This document shows, one piece after another, positions 9,227 through 17,194 of a stretch of 64,000 nucleotides of DNA (within the stretch, counting starts at the first letter, position 1; each line of letters starts with the position of its first letter). Under the pieces are notes generated by a model that had not been told where the DNA came from, ran no database searches, and worked only from the letters and a program-made list of their open reading frames with translations. The DNA comes from Zestomonas insulae. GTDB taxonomy: Bacteria > Pseudomonadota > Gammaproteobacteria > Pseudomonadales > Pseudomonadaceae. The position numbers and the translations under genes were made by a program. The stretch is taken from contig NZ_JAFEUP010000006.1 in the NCBI RefSeq assembly GCF_016901015.1, positions 62,001 to 126,000 of the forward strand, read 5' to 3'.

Positions 9227-10114
9227 TTAGCTGCGCCGTTCGACGATGTAGCGGGCCAGCTCGCGCAGCGGTTCGGCGGACTCGCCCAAACCGCGCAGCG
9301 CGTGCAGCGCCTGGTCGCGCAACTCCAGGGCATAGGCCTTGGCCGCGTCGAGGCCGAGCAGCGCCGGGTAGGTCGGTTTGTCGTGGGCCTGGTCCTTGCC
9401 CTGGGTCTTGCCGAGCGTGGCGGTGTCGCTCTCCACGTCGAGGATGTCGTCCTGCACCTGGAACGCCAGGCCGACCGCCTGCGCGTAGCTGTGCAGCGCC
9501 TGCAGGTTGCGCGGCTCGGCGCGACCGCTGGCCAGGGCGCCGAGGCGCACGCTGGCTTCGATCAGCGCGCCGGTCTTGTGCCGGTGCATGACCTCCAGCG
9601 CGGCCTGGTCGAGGCGCTGGCCGACCGAGCCGAGGTCGATCGCCTGACCGCCGACCATGCCCGCCGGGCCGGCGGCGCGGCTCAGCGCGGTGAGCATGGC
9701 CAGGCGCAGCTCGGCGTCGTGCGGGTTGCGCGCCGGGTCGCTGAGCACCTCGAAGGCTAGGCTCTGCAGGCCGTCGCCGGCGAGGATCGCGCAGGCTTCG
9801 TCGAAGGCCTTGTGGGTGGTCGGCTGGCCGCGGCGCAGGTCGTCGTCGTCCATTGCCGGCAGGTCGTCGTGGACCAGCGAGTAGGCGTGGATCAGCTCCA
9901 CCGCACAGGCGGCGGCGTCGGCTTGTTCGGCCTGGCCGCCGAGCGCTTCGCAGGCGGCGTAGGCGAGCAGCGGACGGACGCGCTTGCCGCCGTTCATCAC
10001 GCTGTAGCGCATCGCCTGGTAGAGGCGCTCGAGCTGCGGCAGCGGCGCCTGGAACAGCGTATCGAGCGCGGCGTCGACGCGCTGCTGGCAGCGCTGCTGG
10101 TAGGCGCCGATCAT
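9227..10114 (-). CDS. ispA: (2E,6E)-farnesyl diphosphate synthase
   Basis: Cytosolic prenyltransferase condensing IPP with DMAPP/GPP to give farnesyl diphosphate for quinone and undecaprenyl synthesis. The 295-residue protein has the first aspartate-rich motif in LVHDDLPAMDDDDLRRG, the second in FQVQDDILDVESD, and the substrate-binding GGKRVRPLL near residue 42. Length is normal for bacterial IspA. Its ATG overlaps the xseB stop by four bases (ATGA), so translation is probably coupled. The usual downstream partner dxs is not adjacent here. Confidence 0.96.
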   Translation of the reverse strand: MIGAYQQRCQQRVDAALDTLFQAPLPQLERLYQAMRYSVMNGGKRVRPLLAYAACEALGGQAEQADAAACAVELIHAYSLVHDDLPAMDDDDLRRGQPTTHKAFDEACAILAGDGLQSLAFEVLSDPARNPHDAELRLAMLTALSRAAGPAGMVGGQAIDLGSVGQRLDQAALEVMHRHKTGALIEASVRLGALASGRAEPRNLQALHSYAQAVGLAFQVQDDILDVESDTATLGKTQGKDQAHDKPTYPALLGLDAAKAYALELRDQALHALRGLGESAEPLRELARYIVERRS

Positions 10115-10353
10115 GCCGGCTCGTCCGTGTCGAACGGCGCTTCCTGCAGTTCACCGTCGCGTTCGAGGAGGATCTGCACCTTCTGTTCGGCCTGGGCCAG
10201 GGCGTCCTGGCATTCGCGGGTCAGGCGGATGCCCTGCTCGAAGGCGGTCAGCGAATCTTCCAGCGACAGCTCGCCGCTTTCCAGGCGCTCGACCAGGGTT
10301 TGCAGTTCGGCGAGCGACTGCTCGAAATCGGGGGCGCTTTTCTTGCGGGCCAT
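10111..10353 (-). CDS. xseB: Exodeoxyribonuclease VII small subunit
   Basis: An 80-residue acidic helical protein with the XseB core FEQSLAELQTLVERLESGELSLEDSLTAFEQGIRLTRECQ (two antiparallel helices). It assembles in several copies with XseA to make the single-strand-specific exonuclease VII. Length and the coupled xseB-ispA order are typical for Pseudomonas. xseA is not in the window. The ATG overlaps nothing upstream, and about 170 bases separate it from the next gene, which diverges. Confidence 0.95.
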   Translation of the reverse strand: MARKKSAPDFEQSLAELQTLVERLESGELSLEDSLTAFEQGIRLTRECQDALAQAEQKVQILLERDGELQEAPFDTDEPA

Positions 10354-10527
10354 GGCAGCTATCTCGGCGAAAATCAGTGGCGCGACACTAGCAGAGCGGT
10401 GCGCGGCTGGGCAAAAGCCCAGGCACCGCCCATCTTGTTGCGGGCGTGGGCGGGCATTTTAGCGTGAACGCGACGGCCCCGGCGCATCTCGAATCGGAAG
10501 AGAGCCCGACATTCGCAGAGGTGTGCC

Positions 10528-10716
10528 ATGAGCCCGGACCCGCGCAACCCCGACCTGATCAACCCGCCGCTGGACGACGAGGAGAACCTCGAACGCATCG
10601 TCGACCCGGAAGAACCGGTCGATCCCAACAGCCCGCGCGACCCCGGCAACCCGCTGCCGCAACGGGCGCCAGGTGTTGATTCCCCACCGCCGAGGAAACA
10701 GTCGCCGCGGCCGTAG
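10528..10716 (+). CDS. Small acidic, proline-rich hypothetical protein
   Basis: A 62-residue hydrophilic ORF rich in Pro, Asp, Glu and Asn (DPRNPDLINPPLDDEENLER... DPEEPVDPNSPRDPGNP). It lacks a signal peptide, membrane segment or cysteine. A GAGGTG ribosome-binding site lies eight bases before the ATG, which argues for a real gene. It is divergent from xseB and ends just before a REP-like palindrome. I do not recognise a named family. The low-complexity composition suggests an intrinsically disordered protein. An antisense ORF over the same bases looks like a shadow. Confidence 0.5.
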   Translation: MSPDPRNPDLINPPLDDEENLERIVDPEEPVDPNSPRDPGNPLPQRAPGVDSPPPRKQSPRP

Positions 10717-10718
10717 CG

Positions 10719-10779
10719 TGTAGGAGCGAATTCTTTCGCGATCGGCGCCCGCCCCATCGCGAATGAATTCGCTCCTACA
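10719..10779. repeat. REP-like palindrome (TGTAGGAGCGAATTC type)
   Basis: Perfect 15-base inverted repeat TGTAGGAGCGAATTC ... GAATTCGCTCCTACA with a partly complementary centre (TTCGCGAT/ATCGCGAA). This matches the widespread Pseudomonas REP sequence TGTAGGAGCGAATTCATTCGCG. It is intergenic. Confidence 0.85.
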
Positions 10780-10808
10780 GGTCCCCCGGCGGTGCCGTGG
10801 GGAAATAG

Positions 10809-10848
10809 AAAAAACGCCGCCTGGGCAAACCCTCCCCCGGGCGGCGTT
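10809..10848 (-). terminator. Rho-independent terminator of the DUF2790 gene
   Basis: On the minus strand AACGCCGCCCGGG pairs with a later CCCAGGCGGCGTT and is followed by a run of T (AAAAAA on the plus strand at 10809-10814). It lies just after the DUF2790 stop. Confidence 0.85.
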
Positions 10849-10859
10849 CGATGCAACTG

Positions 10860-11126
10860 TCAGCCGTTGTCGCAGCCGTTGCCGAACACCTGGTACTGCA
10901 GGCGGTGGCGCTTGCCCTGGTGGTCTTCGTAGACCATTTCCACGGGGGCGACGGCGCAGACGTTCGGGGTTGCGCCGACGGAAATTACGTGGTCGATATC
11001 GAGGTCCATGTCGTAGGTGTACTGCTCCAGTGGCAGCTCTTGCTGGGCAGTGCTCTGCTCGTCCTGACCGGAAGCGAGGGCGAGCGAAGACACGCCGGCG
11101 AGTGCCAGCAACGCAAAGACTTTCAT
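10860..11126 (-). CDS. DUF2790 small periplasmic protein
   Basis: An 88-residue secreted protein. Residues 1-19 are a signal peptide (MKVFALLALAGVSSLALAS). The mature part has the DUF2790 pattern YTYDMDLDIDHVISVG...CAVAPVEMVYEDHQGKRHRLQYQVFGNGC with two conserved cysteines that may form a disulfide. The family is abundant and multicopy in Pseudomonas. Its function is unknown; several members respond to metals or stress, which I recall but cannot show here. It is monocistronic, with its own terminator and about 180 bases of upstream non-coding sequence. Confidence 0.85.
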   Translation of the reverse strand: MKVFALLALAGVSSLALASGQDEQSTAQQELPLEQYTYDMDLDIDHVISVGATPNVCAVAPVEMVYEDHQGKRHRLQYQVFGNGCDNG

Positions 11127-11305
11127 GTGGGTGTCCCGATGGCTCTGAAGGGGGAGCTTCGTCGCGCTGCTCTCAGGCCCCTCGACCGGCTCTCCACGAA
11201 CCGGTCGAAGGGGTACAGCGCCTAACCGAAGTGCCTCGCGTGGGAGGCGGGACTATTTTATGGGCCGGGCAGTTGCCGATATAGATTCAACCACCACAAG
11301 GACTG

Positions 11306-12217
11306 TTACTGCTCAATCAACAATCCGCTCAAGCCGCGACTGGCCGCAGCGGTGTGCGCGGCATCGCCGATCACCACCGTGCAGGTCATCCCGGCGGACA
11401 GCAGCAGGCCGGCAGGCAGCTCGTCGAGGTGGATGCGCACCGGCACGCGCTGGGCCAGGCGCACCCAGTTGAAGGTCGGATTGACGTCGGCGGTCAGCTC
11501 GCGGCTCTGCGGGTTGTCGCGGTCGTAGATGCCGCGGGCAATGCTGTCGACGTGGCCGATCACCCGCTCGCCGCTCATCATGCGCAGCTCGGCGCGATCG
11601 CCGACGCGGATGCCCGGCAGGCGGGTCTCCTCGAAGTAGCCGTTGACGTAGAACGACTGGCCGTCGACCAGCGCCAGGCTGGCCTCGCCGCGCTGGGCGA
11701 AATCGCCGGGGTAGACGTTGAGGTTGGTCACGTAGCCGGCCACCGGCGCGCGCACTTCGGTGCGTGCCAGGTCGAGGCGGGCGATGTCCAGTGCCACCTG
11801 GGCGGCGCGGTACTCGGCCAGCGCGGTGGCGGCGATGTGCCCGGCGTCCTCGCGGTTCTCGCGCGATACCACCAGGTCGTCCATCTCGGCGCGCCGCGCG
11901 GCGTTGACCCGGCGCATGTCCAGCGCCGCCTTGCGCGCGGCGAGCTGCGCCTCGGCCTGCTCGACCGCCAGCCGGTAGTGGCTGGCGTCGATGCGCAGCA
12001 GCAGGTCGCCGGCCTGCACCGCCTGGTTGTCGCGCACCGCCACTTCAGTGACCAGCCCGGCAACGTCCGGGGCAATGTTGATCACGTCGGCACGCACCCG
12101 GCCGTCGCGGGTCCAGGGCGAATCCATGTAGTGCCGCCACAGGGTGCGCACCAGCAACAGGGCGGCGACGAGCACCAGCAAGGTGGCGAGCACGCTGATC
12201 AGGGTTTTGCGGGACAT
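11306..12217 (-). CDS. HlyD/AaeA-type periplasmic adaptor of aromatic-acid efflux
   Basis: Membrane-fusion protein joining the inner-membrane FUSC pump to the outer-membrane channel. It has an N-terminal membrane anchor (LISVLATLLVLVAALLLVRTLW), then a lipoyl half (IAPDVAGLVTEVAVRDNQAVQAGDLLLRID), a coiled-coil hairpin (about 70-140), and the second lipoyl and beta-barrel part (VRAPVAGYVTNLNVYPGDFA, YVNGYFEETRLPGIRVGD). About 303 residues from the ATG at 12217. A TTG four codons earlier overlaps the DUF1656 stop and is possible. It is the last gene of a four-gene operon. Confidence 0.9.
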   Translation of the reverse strand: MSRKTLISVLATLLVLVAALLLVRTLWRHYMDSPWTRDGRVRADVINIAPDVAGLVTEVAVRDNQAVQAGDLLLRIDASHYRLAVEQAEAQLAARKAALDMRRVNAARRAEMDDLVVSRENREDAGHIAATALAEYRAAQVALDIARLDLARTEVRAPVAGYVTNLNVYPGDFAQRGEASLALVDGQSFYVNGYFEETRLPGIRVGDRAELRMMSGERVIGHVDSIARGIYDRDNPQSRELTADVNPTFNWVRLAQRVPVRIHLDELPAGLLLSAGMTCTVVIGDAAHTAAASRGLSGLLIEQ

Positions 12218-12225
12218 GCGGGTTC

Positions 12226-12426
12226 TCAACGGTAGATGGCCAGGGCGAGGGCGGCGTACAGGCAGGTGAACAGGCCCACGCGCAGCAGGGTCGGGTGCCA
12301 GGCGTGGCGGTACAGGCCGGCGCGGGCGAGCAGGCGGTCGAGGCCCCAGGCCAGCAGCAGGACGACGAGGAACAGCAGGGTCAGGCTCGGCAGGTAGACG
12401 CCGTGCAGGGGGATTTCACGCGGCAA
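12226..12426 (-). CDS. DUF1656 (AaeX-like) small membrane protein
   Basis: A 66-residue protein with two transmembrane helices and the family start MPREIPLHGVYLPSLTLLFLVV. Members sit between FUSC pumps and their adaptors in aromatic-acid efflux operons; their exact role is unknown. The start is a TTG (12424-12426) inside the end of the FUSC gene (11-base overlap), so translation probably depends on coupling. The family consensus MPREI supports this start. Confidence 0.85.
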   Translation of the reverse strand: MPREIPLHGVYLPSLTLLFLVVLLLAWGLDRLLARAGLYRHAWHPTLLRVGLFTCLYAALALAIYR

Positions 12427-14578
12427 GGGCGACTCCGCTGAGACGGCTGGGCGCCGCGCTGGCGCGCAGCGGTGCCTGCGGATCGAGCAGCGAGGTGCGG
12501 ATGAAGTGCAGGTAGCTGAGCACGCGGCGCAGCGGCGAGCTGTCGAACTGCGGCGCGCACGGTTCGGCCGTGGCGCGCACCGCGGCGATGGCCTGCTCGA
12601 CGGCGTGCAGGGCGCGCTGGCGATTGCCGTCGTCGGGCTGGATGAACAGCCGCACCAGGGTGCGGCCCATGGCCCGGATCGCCTGACGCCAGGCCATCGC
12701 CTCGGCGTAGCAGGGCAGCGCCGGCAGGCGCGCCTGCTCGAGGCGCAGCTCGATCACCGCGTGGCCGACTTCCTGGACCAGGAACATCCAGCGCAGCAGC
12801 TGGCGCTGCACGTCGGCGCGCCCGGCCGAGGAGGCGTAGGCCTGGTTGAGCAGGTCGCGGGTGCCGCTCTCGAAATCCGAGACCAGGCCCTTGAGGCGTC
12901 CGCCCACCGCGCGCACCACGCACAGGCGCAGGTCCTGCTCCAGGCGCCGCCACAGCCAGGGCCGGTTGGGCGGCAGGATCACCGCGGCGCCGACGGTGGC
13001 CAGGGCCATCGACAGCAGCGAGGCGAGGTACTCGTTGAACAGCCGGCCGGGGTCGTAGCTGGTCAGGTTGGCCGGCAGGGCGATCATGCAGAACCACACC
13101 AGCAGGCCGACCCCGTAGCCGCTCCACTGGCTGCGCGAGAGCAGCAGCGCGCCGAGCGCGAACACCGGCGCCAGGGCGCAGCAGAGCAGGGCGAAGCCGT
13201 CCAGCCAGGGCAGCACGACGAGGGTCAGGAAGCTGCCGAGCAGCGCTCCGCCCAGCGCGCCGAGGCTCAGTTGCAGGGCCATGCGACGCGGGCTGGCGGC
13301 GCTCGAGGTGAGCGCCGAGATCATCCCCACGGTCATCGCGAAGGTGCCGCCGCTGGGCCAGGCGGTGGCCAGCCAGAACAGGCTGAGGGCGAGGATCAGC
13401 AGGCTGCTGCGCAACCCGGCGACCGCCGCGCCGGCGGCGTTGGCGCGCGGCCGGAAACTGTCCGGCCACTGCTCGCGGGCGTGGTGGTCGTCGCGCAGCG
13501 AGGCGTGGGTCTGCGCGTAGCTGTGCAGGTCGTCGGCCAGGCGATAGAGCAGCTCGGCGGCGGTCTCGTAGTCGAGCGCCTGTGCTTCGCTGGGTTGCTG
13601 GATGGCCAGGCGCGCGCGGCCGTCACGCAGCAGGCCCATCAGCTCGTCCTTGCAGGCCGCCAGACGCTGCGCGAAGTGCGCCGCCTCGGCCTCGTCGCAG
13701 AGCCGTTCGCGCAGCGGCGCGAGCACGCTGACGAGTTCCGCGAGGCTCGCGGCCAGCGCCTCGCGCACCGGCGCACCGGCTTCACCGGCGAGGCGGCGGA
13801 GCAGCTGGTGGAGGGCGTGGAAGCGCGTCGAGAGGACCATGAACTCGGTGTTCAGGCGCGCCAGCCGGCCGCTGCGCAGGCGCATCTGCGGGTCCTCGAA
13901 GGTGGTCGCGCTGCGCAGGTTTTCCAGGCTCACCGCGGTGGCGGCGAAGCGCGCGTTGAGCGCCTCGAAGCGCGCCGGCTCGAGCTCGCCGGCCAGACCG
14001 CTGCAGGCCAGGCCGGCGAAGTCGCGAAAGCGCGCGTGCAGGGTGCGGTGCAGGTCGGCGCGGGCGGTCTGCGGCAGCAGCAGGCCGTTGACCAGGCCGG
14101 TGCTGAGGATGCCCAGGCTGATCTCCAGCACCCGCCACAGCGCCTGCATGAACGCGCCTTCCGGGTGCTGGGTGGCCGGCAGGCCGATCATCACCGCGGT
14201 GTAGCCAGCGAGCAGGCAGGCGTAGCCGCGGAAATCGCGGTAGCGCGCCGCGCCGGCGGTGCACAGGCCGATCCACAGCGCCACGCTGAGCAGGAACGGC
14301 AGGCGCTGCTGATTGAACAGGGCGATCAGCGCGACCATCACGCTGAGGCCGAGCAGGGTGCCGACGATGCGGTAGAAACTCTTCGCCAGCACCTGGCCGC
14401 TCTGCGGCTGCATGACGATGAACACGGTGACCAGCACGGTGCTCGGCTGCGGCAGTTGCAGGCGGTAGGCCAGCCACAGGGCGAGGAAGGCGCTGAGCAG
14501 CGCCTTGCCGACGAACAGCCAGGTGACGCCTTGGCTGCCGGCCCAGTCGGCCAGCGCGCGGGAAAACGTGAGCGGCAT
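12416..14578 (-). CDS. FUSC-family inner-membrane aromatic-acid exporter
   Basis: A 720-residue pump of the AaeB/FUSC superfamily with two hydrophobic halves. The N-terminal block has ALLSAFLALWLAYRLQLPQPSTVLVTVFIVMQPQSGQVLAKSFYR (the characteristic MQPQSG stretch), and a second block of helices starts near residue 370 after a soluble helical region. It probably exports aromatic carboxylates together with the adaptor and NodT channel. The ATG at 14578 gives the usual MPLTFSRALADW start; the upstream extension is a shadow of the channel gene. It lies eight bases after the outer-membrane factor. Confidence 0.9.
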   Translation of the reverse strand: MPLTFSRALADWAGSQGVTWLFVGKALLSAFLALWLAYRLQLPQPSTVLVTVFIVMQPQSGQVLAKSFYRIVGTLLGLSVMVALIALFNQQRLPFLLSVALWIGLCTAGAARYRDFRGYACLLAGYTAVMIGLPATQHPEGAFMQALWRVLEISLGILSTGLVNGLLLPQTARADLHRTLHARFRDFAGLACSGLAGELEPARFEALNARFAATAVSLENLRSATTFEDPQMRLRSGRLARLNTEFMVLSTRFHALHQLLRRLAGEAGAPVREALAASLAELVSVLAPLRERLCDEAEAAHFAQRLAACKDELMGLLRDGRARLAIQQPSEAQALDYETAAELLYRLADDLHSYAQTHASLRDDHHAREQWPDSFRPRANAAGAAVAGLRSSLLILALSLFWLATAWPSGGTFAMTVGMISALTSSAASPRRMALQLSLGALGGALLGSFLTLVVLPWLDGFALLCCALAPVFALGALLLSRSQWSGYGVGLLVWFCMIALPANLTSYDPGRLFNEYLASLLSMALATVGAAVILPPNRPWLWRRLEQDLRLCVVRAVGGRLKGLVSDFESGTRDLLNQAYASSAGRADVQRQLLRWMFLVQEVGHAVIELRLEQARLPALPCYAEAMAWRQAIRAMGRTLVRLFIQPDDGNRQRALHAVEQAIAAVRATAEPCAPQFDSSPLRRVLSYLHFIRTSLLDPQAPLRASAAPSRLSGVALAA

Positions 14579-14586
14579 GACAATCC

Positions 14587-16083
14587 TCAGGGCAGGCGCA
14601 GGGTCGGCTCGACCGGGGTGAGCGCGGCGGGCGCCGGGCCGGCGCTGGGCTGTGCGCCCCCGCCGAGGGCCAGCAGCAGGTCGGTCTGGGCGCGCAGCTG
14701 GGCGGCGCGCACGCGCTGTTGCTGGCGCTGGCGCTGGAACAGCAGCGGCTGGCTGGCGAGCACCGCGTCGAAGTCGCTGAGGCCGCGGCGCTGGGCGAGC
14801 AGGGCGAGCTCGCAACTGCGCTGCGCCTTATCCAGCGCGCGGGCGGCCAGCTGCGCCTGCTGCTCCAGCGAGTGCAGGCGCACCAGCGCATCGGCGACGC
14901 CGCGCACAGCCTGCAGCAGGGTCTGGTTGTAGTGGGCGACGGCCAGGTCGTAGTCGGCGCTCGCCGCGCCCAACGCGCCGCGCCGCCGGCCGCCGTCGAA
15001 CAGCGGCAGGCTGAGCGCCGGGCCGAGGCCGTAGGTCAGCTTGTCGTAGCGCAGGAAGTCCAGACTGCCGCCCTGAACCGCCGCCGAGCCGAGCCCGCCG
15101 AGCAGGTCGATGTTCGGGTAGAAGTCGGCCTTGGCCACTTCGATGCCGCGCGCCGCGGCGGCCACCTGCCAGCGGCTGGCGACCAGGTCGGGACGCTGGC
15201 CGAGCAGCGCCAGCGGCAGGTGCGCGGGCAGGCCGAGCGGCTGCTGCAGGTTGAGGCGCGGGCGCTGCAGGGCCGCGCCGGCGCCCGGCCCCAGACCGGC
15301 GAGGGCGGCCAGTTGGTGGCGGCTGAGGGCGATGGCTTCGCCCAGCGCGTCGAGCTGGCGCTCGGTCTCCGGTAGCGCCGCCTCGGCGCGGCTGACTTCC
15401 AGGCCGGTACCGATGCCGTCGCGGCGGCGCCGTTCGGCGAGCTGCAGCAACTGTTCCTGCTGGTGCAGCTCGGCACGCAGGATGTCCTGTTCAGCGAACT
15501 GCAGGGCCAGGCCGATGTAGCTGCGCAGCAGGTTGCCCTGCAGTTCCAGGCGCGCCGCCTGCTCTTCGGCCACCGCCACCTGGGCCTGGCTCAGCGCCTG
15601 CGCGCTGCGGCTGCGTTCGCGACCCCACAGGTCAAGGTCGTAGCGCAAGCCCAGCTGGCTGGTGTTGTTCCAACTGCTGCTGCGCGCCAGGTCGCCGGGG
15701 CCGTAGAAGGGGTCGTCCGGCCAGCGCTTGCGCTGCATGCTGAGCGCCGCGTCGAGCTGCGGCGCCTCCGCCGCCTCGACCACCCCGGCCTGCGCGCGGG
15801 CCTGGCGCAGGCGCGCCGTGGCACTGGCCAGACTCGGGCTGTCGGCCAGCGCGGTGGCCATCCAGGCGTCCAGCTGCGGGTCGCCGAAGGCCTGCCACCA
15901 GGCGGCTTGCGGCCAGCCGGCGGCCTGCCGGGCACCGGCGATGGCGCCACCGAGGGCGAGCTGCTGCGCCGCTAGGCGCTGGCTTTGCGGGACGATGCCG
16001 TGGCTGTCGATGCACGCGGAAAGCAGGGAGACAACGAGGAACAAACTGGCGCGGGCGAACCCGGGCCGGAGAAGGCGGAGCAC
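14587..16083 (-). CDS. NodT-type outer-membrane efflux lipoprotein
   Basis: TolC-like outer-membrane factor of 498 residues. The N-terminus is a lipoprotein signal with lipobox LLSAC (Cys near residue 24). Two OEP repeats follow, with WWQAFGDPQLDAWMATALADSPSLASATARLRQARA and, in the second half, GQRPDLVASRWQVAAAARGIEVAKADFYPNIDLLGGLG. The GTG start has AGGA eight bases upstream. It is first in the operon that continues with FUSC, DUF1656 and HlyD genes. The LysR gene on the other strand shares its promoter region and is the likely regulator. Confidence 0.92.
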   Translation of the reverse strand: MLRLLRPGFARASLFLVVSLLSACIDSHGIVPQSQRLAAQQLALGGAIAGARQAAGWPQAAWWQAFGDPQLDAWMATALADSPSLASATARLRQARAQAGVVEAAEAPQLDAALSMQRKRWPDDPFYGPGDLARSSSWNNTSQLGLRYDLDLWGRERSRSAQALSQAQVAVAEEQAARLELQGNLLRSYIGLALQFAEQDILRAELHQQEQLLQLAERRRRDGIGTGLEVSRAEAALPETERQLDALGEAIALSRHQLAALAGLGPGAGAALQRPRLNLQQPLGLPAHLPLALLGQRPDLVASRWQVAAAARGIEVAKADFYPNIDLLGGLGSAAVQGGSLDFLRYDKLTYGLGPALSLPLFDGGRRRGALGAASADYDLAVAHYNQTLLQAVRGVADALVRLHSLEQQAQLAARALDKAQRSCELALLAQRRGLSDFDAVLASQPLLFQRQRQQQRVRAAQLRAQTDLLLALGGGAQPSAGPAPAALTPVEPTLRLP

Positions 16084-16237
16084 TGCGGCACGTCCTGATG
16101 GGCACTGTCGGCGGCGATTCTACGAGGCGCGCGCGGGGCGGATAAGCGGCCCAAAAGGAGAAGGATTGTGTACTAAAACAACAATAATCCCTGGCCGGCT
16201 TCGTGCCAGAATTCGCCTTTCGCGGCAGGAGTCGTCG

Positions 16238-17185
16238 ATGGACATCGTCTTCAACATGCGCACTTTCGTCTGTGTCGCGGAAACCGGCAGCTTCACCGCC
16301 GCCGCGCAGCGCCTCGACCTGACCACCTCCTACGTGTCACGCACCATCGCCAGCCTGGAAAGCCACCTGCAGACCCGCCTGCTGCACCGCACCACGCGGC
16401 GCATCGCGCTGACCGAGGCGGGCCAGCGCTACCTGCTGCGCTGCGAGCAGATCCTCGGCTACCTGGCCGAGGCCGAGGCGGAAGCCGGCGAGGCGCATGC
16501 GCGGCCGGCCGGCAACCTCAAGGTGCACGCGATGACCGGCATCGGCCAGCATTACCTGATCCAGGCGATCGCCGAATACAGCGAGAAGTACCCCGAGGTT
16601 AGCTTCGACCTGACCCTGGCCAACCGCACCACCGACATCCTCGACGAGGGCTACGACATCTCGGTGGTGATCGCCCAGGAGTTGCCCGATTCGGGCTTCA
16701 TCTACAAGCAGCTCGGCAGCACCTACAGCGTGCTGTGCGCCGCCCCGGCCTACCTGGAGAAGCACGGCACGCCGCGTCTGCCGGGCGAACTGGGCCAGCA
16801 CCGCTGCCTGCGCCTGGTCAACAATGTGATGTCGCTGGACCGCTGGCTGCTCGACGGCCCCGATGGCAAGGAGCTGGTCACCGTCGAGCGCACGCCGTTC
16901 CAGGTCAACACCGGCGACGCGATGACCGAGGCGGTGCGCGCCGGCATGGGTATCGGCGCGCTGCCGCTGTACTCGGCGATCGGCGGCCTGCAGGACGGCA
17001 GCCTGGTGCGCGTGCTGCCCAACCACAGCCTGTTTCCGCTGGGCATCTTCGCGCTGTACCCGTCGCGGCAGTTCCTCGACGCGAAGATCCGCACCTGGGT
17101 CGAGTTCCTCCGCGAGTTCATCCCCGAGCAGGTGCGCGCCGACGAGCAGGGCGTGGCCGCGCTGAGCCTGCGCCTCGGTCGCTAG
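16238..17185 (+). CDS. LysR-family regulator of the efflux operon
   Basis: A 315-residue LTTR. The N-terminal winged helix covers residues 1-60 (MRTFVCVAETGSFTAAAQRLDLTTSYVSRTIASLESHLQTRLLHRTTRRIALTEAG). A periplasmic-binding-protein-like effector domain follows from about 90. An AGGAG site lies before the ATG at 16238. It is divergent from the NodT-FUSC-DUF1656-HlyD operon across a region of about 150 bases, the usual arrangement for AaeR-type control by aromatic acids. The effector is not deducible. Confidence 0.9.
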   Translation: MDIVFNMRTFVCVAETGSFTAAAQRLDLTTSYVSRTIASLESHLQTRLLHRTTRRIALTEAGQRYLLRCEQILGYLAEAEAEAGEAHARPAGNLKVHAMTGIGQHYLIQAIAEYSEKYPEVSFDLTLANRTTDILDEGYDISVVIAQELPDSGFIYKQLGSTYSVLCAAPAYLEKHGTPRLPGELGQHRCLRLVNNVMSLDRWLLDGPDGKELVTVERTPFQVNTGDAMTEAVRAGMGIGALPLYSAIGGLQDGSLVRVLPNHSLFPLGIFALYPSRQFLDAKIRTWVEFLREFIPEQVRADEQGVAALSLRLGR

Positions 17186-17194
17186 AACAGCTTC

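Noticed and set aside
10374..10856. 160-codon minus-strand ORF
   Set aside because: It spans a REP palindrome, a terminator and the small acidic gene; low-complexity translation with no family.
12506..14932. Very long plus-strand ORF (808 codons) opposite the FUSC gene
   Set aside because: Composition is Gly/Arg/Ala/Gln-rich with no domain, and it is the antisense of a clearly recognisable pump. It is a GC-rich shadow, as are similar ORFs opposite the carboxylase and dxs.
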